DNA from: Xenophilus sp003671765 | GTDB taxonomy: Bacteria; Pseudomonadota; Gammaproteobacteria; Burkholderiales; Burkholderiaceae_C | Length of the DNA stretch: 64,000 bases | NCBI GenBank assembly: GCA_051414805.1 | Contig: CP166702.1 | Span: forward strand, 2,852,001 to 2,916,000 | Reading direction: 5' to 3' | In this document: one piece after another, positions 16,678 through 24,756 of the stretch | Layout of the letters: each line of letters starts with the position of its first letter | Numbering within the stretch: position 1 is the first letter of the stretch | Translations under genes and position numbers: made by a program | Notes under the pieces: generated by a model | Databases searched by the model: none | Told to the model about the DNA's origin: nothing | The model's input: the letters and a program-made list of their open reading frames with translations, nothing else

Positions 16678-17681
16678 CATCGAGAATCAAGAACATCGCC
16701 GCCGCGCTCATCGTCGCCTCCTCGGCCATTGCCGGTTCGGCGTGGGCGCAGAACCAGCTGCTGAACGTTTCGTACGACGTGGCGCGCGAGTTCTACAAGG
16801 ACTACAACGCCGCTTTCGTCGCGCACTACAAGAAGACGAAGGGCGTCGATGTGAAGATCGACCAGTCGCATGCCGGCTCGAGCGCCCAGGCCCGCGCGGT
16901 GGCCGACGGCCTCGATGCGGACGTGGTGACGATGAACACCAGTACCGACATCGAGTTCCTGGCCGACAAGGGCGTGGTGGCCAAGGACTGGGCCAAGCGC
17001 TTCCCCGACAACGCGGCACCGACCACCTCGACCATGCTGTTCCTGGTGCGCAACGGCAACCCCAAGGGCATCAAGGACTGGGAAGACCTGGTCAAGCCCG
17101 GTGTGCAGGTCGTGATCGTCAACCCCAAGACCGGCGGCAACGGCCGCTACGCCTACCTGGCCGCCTGGGGCTACGTGAAGAAGAAGGGCGGCACCGACGC
17201 CCAGGCCGCGGAGTTCGTGGGCAAGCTGTTCAAGAACGTGCCGGTGCTGGCGCGCGGCGGCCGCGATGCGACCACCGCCTTCCTGCAACGCAACATCGGC
17301 GACGCGCTGATCACCTTCGAGTCGGAGGTGGTGTCGATCGACCGCGAGTTCGGCGCCGGCAAGGTCGACGCCGTCTACCCCAGCATCAGCATCCTGGCCG
17401 AGAACCCGGTCGCCGTGGTCGAGCGCACCACCGCCAAGAAGGGCTCGGGCGAGCTGGCCAAGGCCTACCTCGACTACCTGTACTCGGACGAGGCGCAGGA
17501 GATCGCCGCCAAGCATGCGCTGCGCCCGCGCTCGCAGGCCGTGCTGAAGAAGCACGTCGCCACCTTCAAGCCGCTGCAGCTGTTCACGGTGCAGGAACTC
17601 TTCGGCAGCCTGAGCGAAGCGCAGAAGGTGCACTTCAACGACGGCGGCCAGTTCGACAAGCTCTACACCCCCGGCCGATAA
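16674..17681 (+). CDS. sbp: Sulfate/thiosulfate ABC transporter, periplasmic binding protein
   Basis: 335 aa. The Sec signal peptide (KNIAAALIVASSAIAGSAWA) ends near residue 25. The mature protein has the Sbp/CysP signature blocks LLNVSYDVAREFYKDYN, QSHAGSSAQARAV (sulfate-ligating Ser-rich loop), NPKTGGNGRYAYLAAWGY and ARGGRDATTAFLQ. It captures sulfate for the CysT/CysW/CysA importer encoded next. Sbp (sulfate) cannot be separated from CysP (thiosulfate) by eye, so the symbol is provisional. The ATG lies within the end of the preceding hydrolase gene, and no separate leader exists for it. Confidence 0.93.
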   Translation: MTSRIKNIAAALIVASSAIAGSAWAQNQLLNVSYDVAREFYKDYNAAFVAHYKKTKGVDVKIDQSHAGSSAQARAVADGLDADVVTMNTSTDIEFLADKGVVAKDWAKRFPDNAAPTTSTMLFLVRNGNPKGIKDWEDLVKPGVQVVIVNPKTGGNGRYAYLAAWGYVKKKGGTDAQAAEFVGKLFKNVPVLARGGRDATTAFLQRNIGDALITFESEVVSIDREFGAGKVDAVYPSISILAENPVAVVERTTAKKGSGELAKAYLDYLYSDEAQEIAAKHALRPRSQAVLKKHVATFKPLQLFTVQELFGSLSEAQKVHFNDGGQFDKLYTPGR

Positions 17682-17685
17682 GTCC

Positions 17686-18573
17686 ATGACCAGTGCCGTT
17701 TCATCGGCGCTGCCGTCCGCGGCAGCGCCGATTTCGCGTGGCAGGGCCGGCGGCGCCAAGCGGGTGCTGCCGGGCTTCCACCTCACGCTCGGGTACACGC
17801 TGCTGTACCTGTGCCTCATCGTCCTCATCCCGCTGTCGGCGCTGGTCTTCAAGACCTTCACGATGAGCTGGGAGCAGTTCTGGGTGGCCGTCACCGCGCC
17901 GCGCGTGCTGGCCTCCTACCGGCTGACCTTCGGCGCGTCCTTCCTGGCCGCGCTGGTGAACCTGTTCGCCGGCCTGCTGGTGGCCTGGGTGCTGGTGCGC
18001 TACAAGTTTCCGGGCAAGAAGATCGTCGACGCTTTGGTCGACCTGCCGTTCGCGCTGCCCACCGCCGTGGCCGGCATCTCGCTCACGGCGCTGCTGGCCG
18101 GCAACGGCTGGATCGGCCAGTACCTCGAACCGCTGGGCATCAAGCTGGCCTTCACGCCTGCGGGCGTGGTGATCGCCCTCATCTTCATCGGCTTGCCCTT
18201 CGTGGTGCGCACGGTGCAGCCGGTACTCGAAGACACGGAAAAGGAACTGGAAGAAGCCGCCACCTCGCTGGGTGCCACGCGCTGGCAGACCTTCCGCCTG
18301 GTCATCCTGCCGTCGATCACGCCCGCGCTGCTGACCGGCTTCGCGATGGCTTTCGCGCGCGCCATCGGCGAGTACGGCTCGGTCATCTTCATCGCCGGCA
18401 ACATGCCCATGATCTCGGAGATCACGCCGCTCATCATCATCGGCAAGCTGGAGCAGTACGACTACGCGGGCGCCACGGCGGTGGCGCTCGTGATGCTGGT
18501 CTTCTCGTTCCTGATGCTGCTGGTCATCAACGCCCTGCAGAGCTGGCAGCGCAGGCGGGGGGCATCGGCATGA
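17686..18573 (+). CDS. cysT: Sulfate ABC transporter permease CysT
   Basis: 295 aa with about six membrane helices after a 25-residue cytosolic N-terminus. The EAA loop, EEAATSLGATRWQTFRLVILPSITPALL, contacts the ATPase, and RAIGEYGSVIFIAGNMP is the CysT-specific segment. It starts four bases after the sbp stop and overlaps cysW by ATGA, so the complex is made from one message. Confidence 0.96.
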   Translation: MTSAVSSALPSAAAPISRGRAGGAKRVLPGFHLTLGYTLLYLCLIVLIPLSALVFKTFTMSWEQFWVAVTAPRVLASYRLTFGASFLAALVNLFAGLLVAWVLVRYKFPGKKIVDALVDLPFALPTAVAGISLTALLAGNGWIGQYLEPLGIKLAFTPAGVVIALIFIGLPFVVRTVQPVLEDTEKELEEAATSLGATRWQTFRLVILPSITPALLTGFAMAFARAIGEYGSVIFIAGNMPMISEITPLIIIGKLEQYDYAGATAVALVMLVFSFLMLLVINALQSWQRRRGASA

Positions 18574-19472
18574 GCGGCGGCACGGGAATGCGTGCCCCGG
18601 TGCGGCGCGCGCAGGCGGGGACCACCGAATCGCCAGCCGTGCGCTGGACGCTGATCGGCCTGGCGCTGCTCTTCATGTTCTTCTTCCTCGTGCTGCCGCT
18701 GGCGGCGGTGGCGACCGAGGCGCTGCGCAAGGGCTGGGACGCGTACTGGGAAGCCCTGAAGGAGCCCGACGCCTGGTCGGCGATCCGGCTCACGCTGATC
18801 GTCGCGGCGATCTCGGTGCCGCTGAACCTGGTGTTCGGCGTCGCGGCGGCCTGGGCCATCGCCAAGTTCGAGTTCAGGGGCAAGGCCTTCCTGACGACGC
18901 TGGTCGACCTGCCCTTCGCCGTCTCGCCTGTCGTGGCGGGCCTGATCTACGTGCTGGTCTTCGGCGCGCAGGGCTGGCTCGGCCCGTGGCTGGCGGCGCA
19001 CGACATCAAGATCATCTTCGCCGTGCCGGGCATCGTGCTGGCCACCATCTTCGTCACCTTTCCCTTCATCGCGCGCGAACTGGTGCCGCTGATGCAGGCG
19101 CAGGGCACGGACGAGGAGCAGGCCGCCATCGTGCTGGGCGCGAGCGGCTGGCAGACCTTCTGGCGCGTGACCCTGCCCAACATCAAGTGGGGGCTGCTGT
19201 ACGGCGTGATCCTGTGCAACGCGCGGGCGATGGGCGAATTCGGCGCCGTGTCCGTCGTCTCGGGCCACATCCGCGGCCAGACCAACACCATGCCGCTGCA
19301 CGTCGAGGTGCTCTACAACGAGTACCAGTCCGTCGCCGCCTTCGCCGTCGCTTCGCTGCTGGCCATCCTGGCGCTGGTGACCCTGGTCATCAAGACCGTG
19401 GCCGAATGGCGCCACGACCGTGAAATGAAAGCCATCTCCGAACTGCCGCCGGAGCGGCCGGCGGCGGGCTGA
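18570..19472 (+). CDS. cysW: Sulfate ABC transporter permease CysW
   Basis: 300 aa with six predicted helices. The EAA loop reads EEQAAIVLGASGWQTFWRVTLPNIKWGLL, and NARAMGEFGAVSVVSGHIRGQT is the CysW hallmark. The heterodimeric partner of CysT, it forms the membrane channel for sulfate. The C-terminal tail is cytosolic (EWRHDREMKAISELPPERP). The start overlaps the cysT stop. Confidence 0.96.
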   Translation: MSGGTGMRAPVRRAQAGTTESPAVRWTLIGLALLFMFFFLVLPLAAVATEALRKGWDAYWEALKEPDAWSAIRLTLIVAAISVPLNLVFGVAAAWAIAKFEFRGKAFLTTLVDLPFAVSPVVAGLIYVLVFGAQGWLGPWLAAHDIKIIFAVPGIVLATIFVTFPFIARELVPLMQAQGTDEEQAAIVLGASGWQTFWRVTLPNIKWGLLYGVILCNARAMGEFGAVSVVSGHIRGQTNTMPLHVEVLYNEYQSVAAFAVASLLAILALVTLVIKTVAEWRHDREMKAISELPPERPAAG

Positions 19473-19487
19473 GAGAACACCGGACAT

Positions 19488-19596
19488 CCGTACGCGAAGG
19501 GCGCGAAGGTTGCGCGAAGGTCGCGAAAAAGATATCAAAAGATAGTTTGTCTTCCTTTTGCGTTCTTCGCGAAATCTTCGCGTCCTTCGCGTACGG
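19488..19596. repeat. Imperfect palindrome of GCGAAGG units between cysW and cysA
   Basis: The 147-base cysW-cysA gap contains tandem CGCGAAGG-like units (19491-19527) and, inverted, CTTCGCG units ending GTACGG (19566-19596). The outer ends CCGTACGCGAAGG and CCTTCGCGTACGG are perfect inverted copies; inner units differ by a few bases. Between the arms lies GATATCAAAAGATAG (19531-19545), close to the core of the 17-bp palindrome family. A hairpin of this size would partly shield cysA from the upstream message. Confidence 0.8.
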
Positions 19597-19619
19597 AAGT
19601 CCGCATCCAAGGAATCCCC

Positions 19620-20723
19620 ATGAGCATCGAAATTCGCAACGTCAACAAGCGCTTCGGCGATTTCCACGCGCTGCGCGACGTCAGCCTGAACATCGATTCG
19701 GGCGAGCTGTTCGCGCTGCTGGGCCCGTCAGGCTGCGGCAAGACCACGCTGCTGCGCATCATCGCGGGGCTGGAGACGGCCGACAGCGGCACGATCCTGT
19801 TCTCGGGTGAGGACACGACCGACGTGCACGTGCGCGAGCGCAACGTGGGCTTCGTGTTCCAGCACTACGCGCTGTTCCGGCACATGACGGTGTTCGAGAA
19901 CGTGGCCTTCGGCCTGCGCATCAAGCCGCGCGGCCAGCGCCCGAGCGACGCACAGATCAAGGCCAAGGTGCTGGACCTGCTCAAGCTGGTGCAGCTCGAC
20001 TGGCTGGCCGACCGTTATCCCTCGCAGCTCTCGGGCGGGCAGCGCCAGCGCATCGCCCTGGCGCGCGCGCTGGCCGTGGAGCCCAAGGTGCTGCTGCTGG
20101 ACGAACCCTTCGGCGCGCTCGACGCCAAGGTGCGCAAGGAACTGCGCCGCTGGCTGCGCCGCCTGCACGACGAACTGCACGTCACCTCGATCTTCGTCAC
20201 GCACGACCAGGAAGAGGCGCTCGAGGTGGCCGACCGCGTGGTGCTGATGAACGCCGGCCGCATCGAGCAGGTCGGCTCGCCGCAGGACGTGTGGGACCAC
20301 CCGGCCAGCCCCTTCGTCTACGGGTTCCTGGGCGACGTCAACCTGTTCCACGGGCGCGCCCACCAGGGCGAGGTCGAGGTGCAGGGCGTGCGAATCGCTT
20401 CGTCCGAAGCCGATGCGGCCGAGGACGCGAAGGCGCTGGCCTACGTGCGCCCACACGACTTCGAGATCACCCGCTTCGCGCCGGGCAGCGGGCACGCGCA
20501 GGGGATCGTCGCTACCATCGGCCGCGCCATCGTCGTCGGCCCGATCGCGCGCATGGAACTCGAACCTGTCGAACCGAATCCAGACAATCCTGGATCCGGC
20601 AACATCATCGAGGCGCAGATTTCCGCGCAGCAGTACCGTGACATGGGGCTGCGCGAGGGCGACACCGTGGTGGCCAGCCCGCGCAAGGCGCGTGTCTTCG
20701 TCGAACAAGGACTCGGGATATGA
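19620..20723 (+). CDS. cysA: Sulfate ABC transporter ATP-binding protein CysA
   Basis: 367 aa. Walker A GPSGCGKTT (residues 35-43), Q-loop FVFQHYALF, signature LSGGQRQRIALARAL, Walker B VLLLDEPFGALD and switch His in VTHDQEEALEVADR are all intact. The C-terminal TOBE-type domain begins near residue 240 (FLGDVNLFHGRA). It energises CysTW. It is separated from cysW by a repeat element, with no promoter evident, so read-through is assumed. The stop at 20721-20723 is followed by another dispersed repeat and dsbB. Confidence 0.96.
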   Translation: MSIEIRNVNKRFGDFHALRDVSLNIDSGELFALLGPSGCGKTTLLRIIAGLETADSGTILFSGEDTTDVHVRERNVGFVFQHYALFRHMTVFENVAFGLRIKPRGQRPSDAQIKAKVLDLLKLVQLDWLADRYPSQLSGGQRQRIALARALAVEPKVLLLDEPFGALDAKVRKELRRWLRRLHDELHVTSIFVTHDQEEALEVADRVVLMNAGRIEQVGSPQDVWDHPASPFVYGFLGDVNLFHGRAHQGEVEVQGVRIASSEADAAEDAKALAYVRPHDFEITRFAPGSGHAQGIVATIGRAIVVGPIARMELEPVEPNPDNPGSGNIIEAQISAQQYRDMGLREGDTVVASPRKARVFVEQGLGI

Positions 20724-20728
20724 CTTCA

Positions 20729-20800
20729 CCCCCACGCTCATCGCTTCGCGTATCGCTGCCCCCCGAGGGGGCGCATCAGCACCTACGGGCGGCCGGGCGG
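20729..20800. repeat. Dispersed REP-like repeat, copy A (cysA-dsbB gap)
   Basis: The 82 bases between cysA and dsbB consist almost wholly of CCCCCACGCTCATCGCTTCG, then CGTATCGCTG, CCCCCCGAGGGGGCGCA and a GC-rich tail GGGCGGCCGGGCGG. A second copy lies between livG and livF (60352-60423) with only a few substitutions over the first 50 bases. The CCCCCCGAGGGGG core is a hairpin. Confidence 0.88.
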
Positions 20801-20805
20801 TGCTG

Positions 20806-21327
20806 ATGAAATTCGTATTTGGCGCCCCGCGCCGCACCTACTGGCTCATCTGCATCGCCTGCGTGCTGATGCTCGCCTTCGGCATGTACCTGCAGCACGT
20901 CGTGGGCCTCGAGCCGTGCCCGATGTGCGTGGTGCAGCGGTATGCCCTCGTTTTGATCGCGGTGTTCGCAGCACTGGCGGGCGCTACAGGCCGCATCGGC
21001 TTGCAAAAGACCTGGGGCGGCCTGGGCCTTCTGTTCGCCATCGGCGGGGCCTACACGGCCGCACGCCAGACCTGGCTGCAGTGGCACCCGCCGGAGTTCG
21101 CGAGCTGCGGCCGCGACATCTACGGGATGATCGAGACCTTCCCGCTGCAGCGCGCCATCCCGATGATCTTCAAGGGCAGCGGCGACTGCAGCAAGGTCGA
21201 CTGGACCTTCCTGGGCCTGTCGATCGCCAACTGGTCCTTCATCTGCTTCGTCGTCTTCGGACTGGTCATCCTGGGCCTGCTCGTCGGCCGTGGCAACCGG
21301 CCGGCCAAGCGCTTCGTGACGGCCTGA
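20806..21327 (+). CDS. dsbB: Disulfide bond formation protein B
   Basis: 173 aa with four membrane helices. The first periplasmic Cys pair is in LEPCPMCVVQRY and the second pair is in EFASCGRDIYG and GSGDCSKVDW. DsbB reoxidises DsbA and passes electrons to quinone. The start lies in the tail of a repeat element that separates it from cysA; the ATG at 20806 gives the standard N-terminus. Placement behind the sulfate importer fits a cysteine/disulfide theme but the repeat may make it transcriptionally separate. Confidence 0.95.
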   Translation: MKFVFGAPRRTYWLICIACVLMLAFGMYLQHVVGLEPCPMCVVQRYALVLIAVFAALAGATGRIGLQKTWGGLGLLFAIGGAYTAARQTWLQWHPPEFASCGRDIYGMIETFPLQRAIPMIFKGSGDCSKVDWTFLGLSIANWSFICFVVFGLVILGLLVGRGNRPAKRFVTA

Positions 21328-21368
21328 GCCCGACTGCAACTGCAGCTCCCACTGCAGGCGCAAGAAAG

Positions 21369-21393
21369 AACACCGCCCTCGGGCGGTGTTTTC
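21369..21393 (+). terminator. Intrinsic terminator after dsbB
   Basis: AACACCGCCC-TC-GGGCGGTGTT forms a ten-base-pair stem followed by TTTTC. The symmetric A-rich left flank also lets it work for the opposing ParA-like gene. Confidence 0.85.
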
Positions 21394-21409
21394 GTTGGAG
21401 CGGGTCGCT

Positions 21410-22102
21410 TCAGAGCGGCAGCGTGTCGAAGGCCGCATAGGCCTGCGCCAGCCAGCTCTTGACGCGCTGGCGCTCCAGCAGGCCCAGCGCGTCGGGGCCT
21501 TCCTTGTCGTTCACGGCCTTCCAGAAGCTGGTGTTGCGGTTGTCGATCTTGCGCATGCTGGCTTCCTTCAGGCGCGGCAGGGAGATGACCCGCGCGCCCT
21601 GGGCCGTGGCCTTGGCCAGCGACTGCGAGCCGAGCATGAGGCCGAAGTCGCTCCCGCGGCCGTAGTTCTGCACCACGATGTAGTTGGCGCGGCTGCCGAA
21701 GGTGTCGACCAGCTTGCCCAGGAGGTCGCTCGAATCGCGGCCGTCGTCCATCACGTGCCAGAAGTTCACGTGCACGCCGATCTCGGCGAAGACGTCGAAG
21801 AGCTGCGATTCCTCGATCCAGCGCGCCAGCGGCGCCAGCGTCTGCGCCGCCATGTCGACGATCACGCTCTGCTGCGGGTTGTGCTCGAAGCCGTTGACCA
21901 CCGTGTCCAGCCCTTCGAAGCTGTCCACCGCCACCGGCGAGGCGAAGCCCTCGTAGAAGCGGGTGAAGGAGTTGTGCGACCGGTCGGTGTCATAGCCGAC
22001 GAAGGGCCGGCTGTGGTCGATGAAGTACTGGGCCAGCAGGCGCGAGGTGACCGACTTGCCGACGCCGCCTTTTTCGCCGCCGATGAAATTGAGTGAGCTC
22101 AT
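21410..22102 (-). CDS. ParA/MinD-type P-loop ATPase, orphan
   Basis: 230 aa. The deviant Walker A is GGEKGGVGKSVTSRLLAQ at residues 8-25, with the second Lys typical of ParA/MinD/VirC1 proteins; YDTDRSHNSFTRFYE and VIVDMAAQTLAPL take the place of Walker A' and Walker B. The middle segment, VHVNFWHVMDDGRDSSDLL, is unusual for ParA. No ParB, replication or conjugation gene adjoins it, so chromosome or plasmid partition is not supported by context. It may be a VirC1/mobilisation-type relic or an independent regulator. The start at 22102 gives MSSLNFIGGEKGG. The 79-base gap upstream separates it from hipA on the same strand. Confidence 0.8.
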   Translation of the reverse strand: MSSLNFIGGEKGGVGKSVTSRLLAQYFIDHSRPFVGYDTDRSHNSFTRFYEGFASPVAVDSFEGLDTVVNGFEHNPQQSVIVDMAAQTLAPLARWIEESQLFDVFAEIGVHVNFWHVMDDGRDSSDLLGKLVDTFGSRANYIVVQNYGRGSDFGLMLGSQSLAKATAQGARVISLPRLKEASMRKIDNRNTSFWKAVNDKEGPDALGLLERQRVKSWLAQAYAAFDTLPL

Positions 22103-22181
22103 GGATGGGAGGGAAGAAGTCCGAAGGGTTGGAGGCGACGGCGCGGCGCGTGTGCACCGGCGTCGATGAAGCGCTTTGATT

Positions 22182-23483
22182 CTAGGAGCGGGCCCGTGAC
22201 ACGCTGTGCAGCAAAGTGTGTGCCGCCCAGCGCGCCTGCAGCCTGGCCTTCCAGGCGTCGGGCAGGGTGGACGCTTCGAGCATGGCCGGCCAGCGTGCCT
22301 TGGCGAGGCGGGCGGTCTCGGTGATGGTCTTGCGCACGAGCGGCTCGTGCAGGCCGGCCGAGAAGCAGAAGGCGCGCACGTTGGCCGGCGTGAAGAGCGT
22401 GCCGCGCCGCGCGGCCGGTGCGGTGCCGCGTGCGGGCGGCAGCAGCGGCAAGGCATGGCCTTCGGCGCCCTGCATGGCGGCGTAGGCCACGATGTCATAG
22501 GCGGGCGCGAGTCGCGGCGCGGTGCCCTCCGGGTACAGCACGCCGAAATTCTTCAGGTGCGCGTCGGGGTTGCCGAGCAGTTCGTTGACCACCAGCCGCC
22601 GGACCAGCTCGAGCACGGCCTCGTCGCCGAGCGTGGGGAAGGCGCGCATGGCCAGCGCCATCGCGAGGTAGCTGGCGCCGTACTTGTCCTGCGGGTCGAT
22701 CGCGAGCACCTGCGCGAAGTCCTCGAAATGGATGCGGCGTGCGCCATCGCGGTCGAAGCGCGTCACGGCCAGGAACTCGGGCTCGTCGGGCAGCGCGTAG
22801 CTGTGCTCGGCGTGGATGGCCGAGAGCGGCGCCAGCTCGGCATGGCAGACCGTCACGCCGGCGGCTGCGGCCATCTGCAGCGAAAGCATCTCCAGCTGCG
22901 GCATGTGCGGCCTGCCGACCAGCGGCAGCTTGGCGATGACGCGCGTGCTGGTTCCGGCGCGCGTGCGTGCGGTGTAGCGCCCGCCCTGGCGCGCCAGCCC
23001 CAGCTTGGGCTGCACGCCCGACACCGAGATGCCCTGCGGCAGCGGGTTGGCCACCACCGACATCTCCAGCGCGTCCTGGTCCTGCGTCACCAGGCGCTGC
23101 AGGGTGGGGCGGTCGACCTCCACCGGCCGCGCGCTCACCGCGCCGGGCAGGTCGCCGCCGCAGGCCGCCAGCAGTTCGAAGTGGTCGTCCTCCCGGCAGC
23201 CGCGCAACTGCGCGATGTGGCTGCGCAGCACGCCTTCGGGCAGCAGGTTCTGGAACCAGGTGGGCAGGCGGCCGCCCTGGGCGTTGAAGAGCGGGTTCTT
23301 CAGGTCGGCCCACAGTGCGGACTGCGTGGCCGCATCGCTGGCGAGCATGGACAGCGACAGCACCGCCTCGGGCGGGCTGGCGACGATGGCCGGCTCGGCC
23401 ACGAAGCGGCACAGGTCGCCGTACTGGAAGAGCTTGCCCCAGCGGCGCCCGCCGAGGGCGATCTCCAGGATCTTGACGTTCAT
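22182..23483 (-). CDS. hipA: HipA-type serine/threonine kinase toxin
   Basis: 433 aa, the normal HipA size. The N-subdomain-1 part covers residues 1-110; the nucleotide loop SGVQPKLGLA is at 155-164; the catalytic loop NPDAHLKNF gives Asp307 and Asn312; the metal-binding Asp is 330 (APAYDIVA). All catalytic residues are present, so an active kinase is expected. HipA kinases phosphorylate targets such as glutamyl-tRNA synthetase and arrest growth until bound by HipB. The ATG overlaps the hipB stop by four bases. The C-terminal region after residue 340 is longer and Pro/Ala-rich compared with E. coli HipA. Confidence 0.93.
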   Translation of the reverse strand: MNVKILEIALGGRRWGKLFQYGDLCRFVAEPAIVASPPEAVLSLSMLASDAATQSALWADLKNPLFNAQGGRLPTWFQNLLPEGVLRSHIAQLRGCREDDHFELLAACGGDLPGAVSARPVEVDRPTLQRLVTQDQDALEMSVVANPLPQGISVSGVQPKLGLARQGGRYTARTRAGTSTRVIAKLPLVGRPHMPQLEMLSLQMAAAAGVTVCHAELAPLSAIHAEHSYALPDEPEFLAVTRFDRDGARRIHFEDFAQVLAIDPQDKYGASYLAMALAMRAFPTLGDEAVLELVRRLVVNELLGNPDAHLKNFGVLYPEGTAPRLAPAYDIVAYAAMQGAEGHALPLLPPARGTAPAARRGTLFTPANVRAFCFSAGLHEPLVRKTITETARLAKARWPAMLEASTLPDAWKARLQARWAAHTLLHSVSRARS

Positions 23484-23815
23484 GGCGGGCTTCGGCGCGG
23501 GGCCGGCGCTGGCGTGGGCGGGCTGTCGGCATGCGCCGTCGCCAGCGCGTCGCCGATGCGCGTGCCCACGGGCCGGTAGTCCGCGTCGCCCGCAGGCACG
23601 ACGGCCGCGCCGAAGCCCTTGGGCACGAGCTGGAGTTCCATGTCCAGCGCATCGACCAGCGCCAGCAGCGACGACAGCTGCGGATTGCCCTGCGGCCCCA
23701 GCGCGTTTCGGATGGAGCGCTCGGTCAGGCCTGCGCGCTCGGCCACCTGCTGGCCCGTGAGGCCGAGCGCGTCGCGCTGGCCGGCCAGGCGCTGGAGAAG
23801 TTCCTTCTTGTCCAC
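23480..23815 (-). CDS. hipB: HipB-type antitoxin, XRE-family helix-turn-helix
   Basis: 111 aa with a GTG start. Residues 5-60 form an XRE helix-turn-helix (LLQRLAGQRDALGLTGQQVAERAGLTERSIRNALG), followed by an LVDALDMELQLVPK strand typical of HipB C-termini. An Ala/Pro-rich tail (residues 70-111) is longer than in E. coli HipB and could be the flexible part degraded to release the toxin. It represses its own promoter in known systems; the AT-rich stretch immediately upstream is the likely operator region. Confidence 0.88.
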   Translation of the reverse strand: MDKKELLQRLAGQRDALGLTGQQVAERAGLTERSIRNALGPQGNPQLSSLLALVDALDMELQLVPKGFGAAVVPAGDADYRPVGTRIGDALATAHADSPPTPAPAPRRSPP

Positions 23816-23899
23816 GGAAACATATTACCGTATTCGGATAAAAAGGAATTTAATTTCCGGAAGCACCTCATGGGAAGCGCTGCATGATGACGACGCGTC
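23816..23899 (-). promoter_or_regulatory. AT-rich hipBA promoter/operator region
   Basis: 84 bases, far more AT-rich than the rest of the window (CATATTACCG, GGATAAAAAGGAATTTAATTT). GGATA and its near-inverse TATTACC flank CCG-TATT-CGG at 23825-23838, a loose relative of the TATCC-N8-GGATA HipB operators. Exact operator bases cannot be fixed by eye. Confidence 0.5.
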
Positions 23900-24661
23900 T
23901 CAACGCTGGACCATCTGCAGAAATGGCCCCAGGCTGCCCATCAACCAGTTCTGGCTGAAGTCGAGTGCCGCGCGGCGGTATTTCTCGTCGGCCTGGGCGG
24001 CCAGCAGGTCGAGACGGCCGACCACCTTGGACAGTTCGCGGTCGACCACCAGGTTGCGACCACGGTCGCTGATCTCGGTCGACAGCAGCAGCGGACGGCC
24101 GTCGGGACCGGTGCGCGAGCTCAACAGCCACAGCGAGATCTCGAAATTGCGTGCCGCGCGGTAGGCGTTCTCGGCGCTCACGCCGTCGATCATGGTCTGC
24201 TGCCAGGTGTCGCCGTTGGCCTGCTTGAGCATCGCCGCCCAGCCCACCACCAGCGCGGCCACGCGGTCGCCCTGGTAGGCCGGTGCGGGTCCGGTCTCGA
24301 AGGCCATGCGCACGGCGTCGATGCTGGTGGCGCCGCGCAGTTCGGCCAGGGGCTTGTCGTTGTGGATCGCGTCCCAGGTGCGGGCAATCGCGTCGTCGGC
24401 GCTGGTGGCCCACTTGCGCCATTCGCGCGGGTTGCGGCGGTACAGCGACAGCTGCACGCGCTGCACCGACTGCAGGTTGTCGCGAAGCGCCAAGTTGGCA
24501 ATGCGGTTGGTGCCGGACTGCAGCCATTCGCGCCCCTCGTAAGGCTCGGCGCGCTGCGTGTCGGTGAAGGCGCCGCAGCCCGCGAGCACCGCGACCAGCG
24601 GCAGCGCCAGGCGGGCGCGAATGCGGCCGCGGGACGAGTGGGAGGGGACCGGGAAGCGCAT
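23900..24661 (-). CDS. Predicted lipoprotein, function unknown
   Basis: 253 aa. A signal sequence ends in the lipobox LAGC (Cys about residue 29), so the mature protein should be lipid-anchored. The remainder is soluble and mostly helical, with a Trp-rich segment (YRRNPREWRKWATSADDAIARTWDAIHN) and DRGRNLVVDRELSKVVGRLD. No named domain is recognised; proteins of this pattern are familiar conserved hypotheticals in Burkholderiales. It is divergent from smc (95 bases between starts). Confidence 0.8.
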   Translation of the reverse strand: MRFPVPSHSSRGRIRARLALPLVAVLAGCGAFTDTQRAEPYEGREWLQSGTNRIANLALRDNLQSVQRVQLSLYRRNPREWRKWATSADDAIARTWDAIHNDKPLAELRGATSIDAVRMAFETGPAPAYQGDRVAALVVGWAAMLKQANGDTWQQTMIDGVSAENAYRAARNFEISLWLLSSRTGPDGRPLLLSTEISDRGRNLVVDRELSKVVGRLDLLAAQADEKYRRAALDFSQNWLMGSLGPFLQMVQR

Positions 24662-24756
24662 ACCTGCACGTTATCATCGCCCGGCCGGGCGGCAGCGCAT
24701 CGCCGCGTGCATTTTTCCTTACAAATCAATACCTTGGCTGCAAAAGCCGATCCGCC

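Noticed and set aside
21410..24661. Boundary of a plasmid or integrative element suggested by ParA-like and HipBA genes
   Set aside because: No integrase, relaxase, ParB, replication gene, tRNA or direct-repeat attachment site is present, and the flanking genes are core chromosomal ones.
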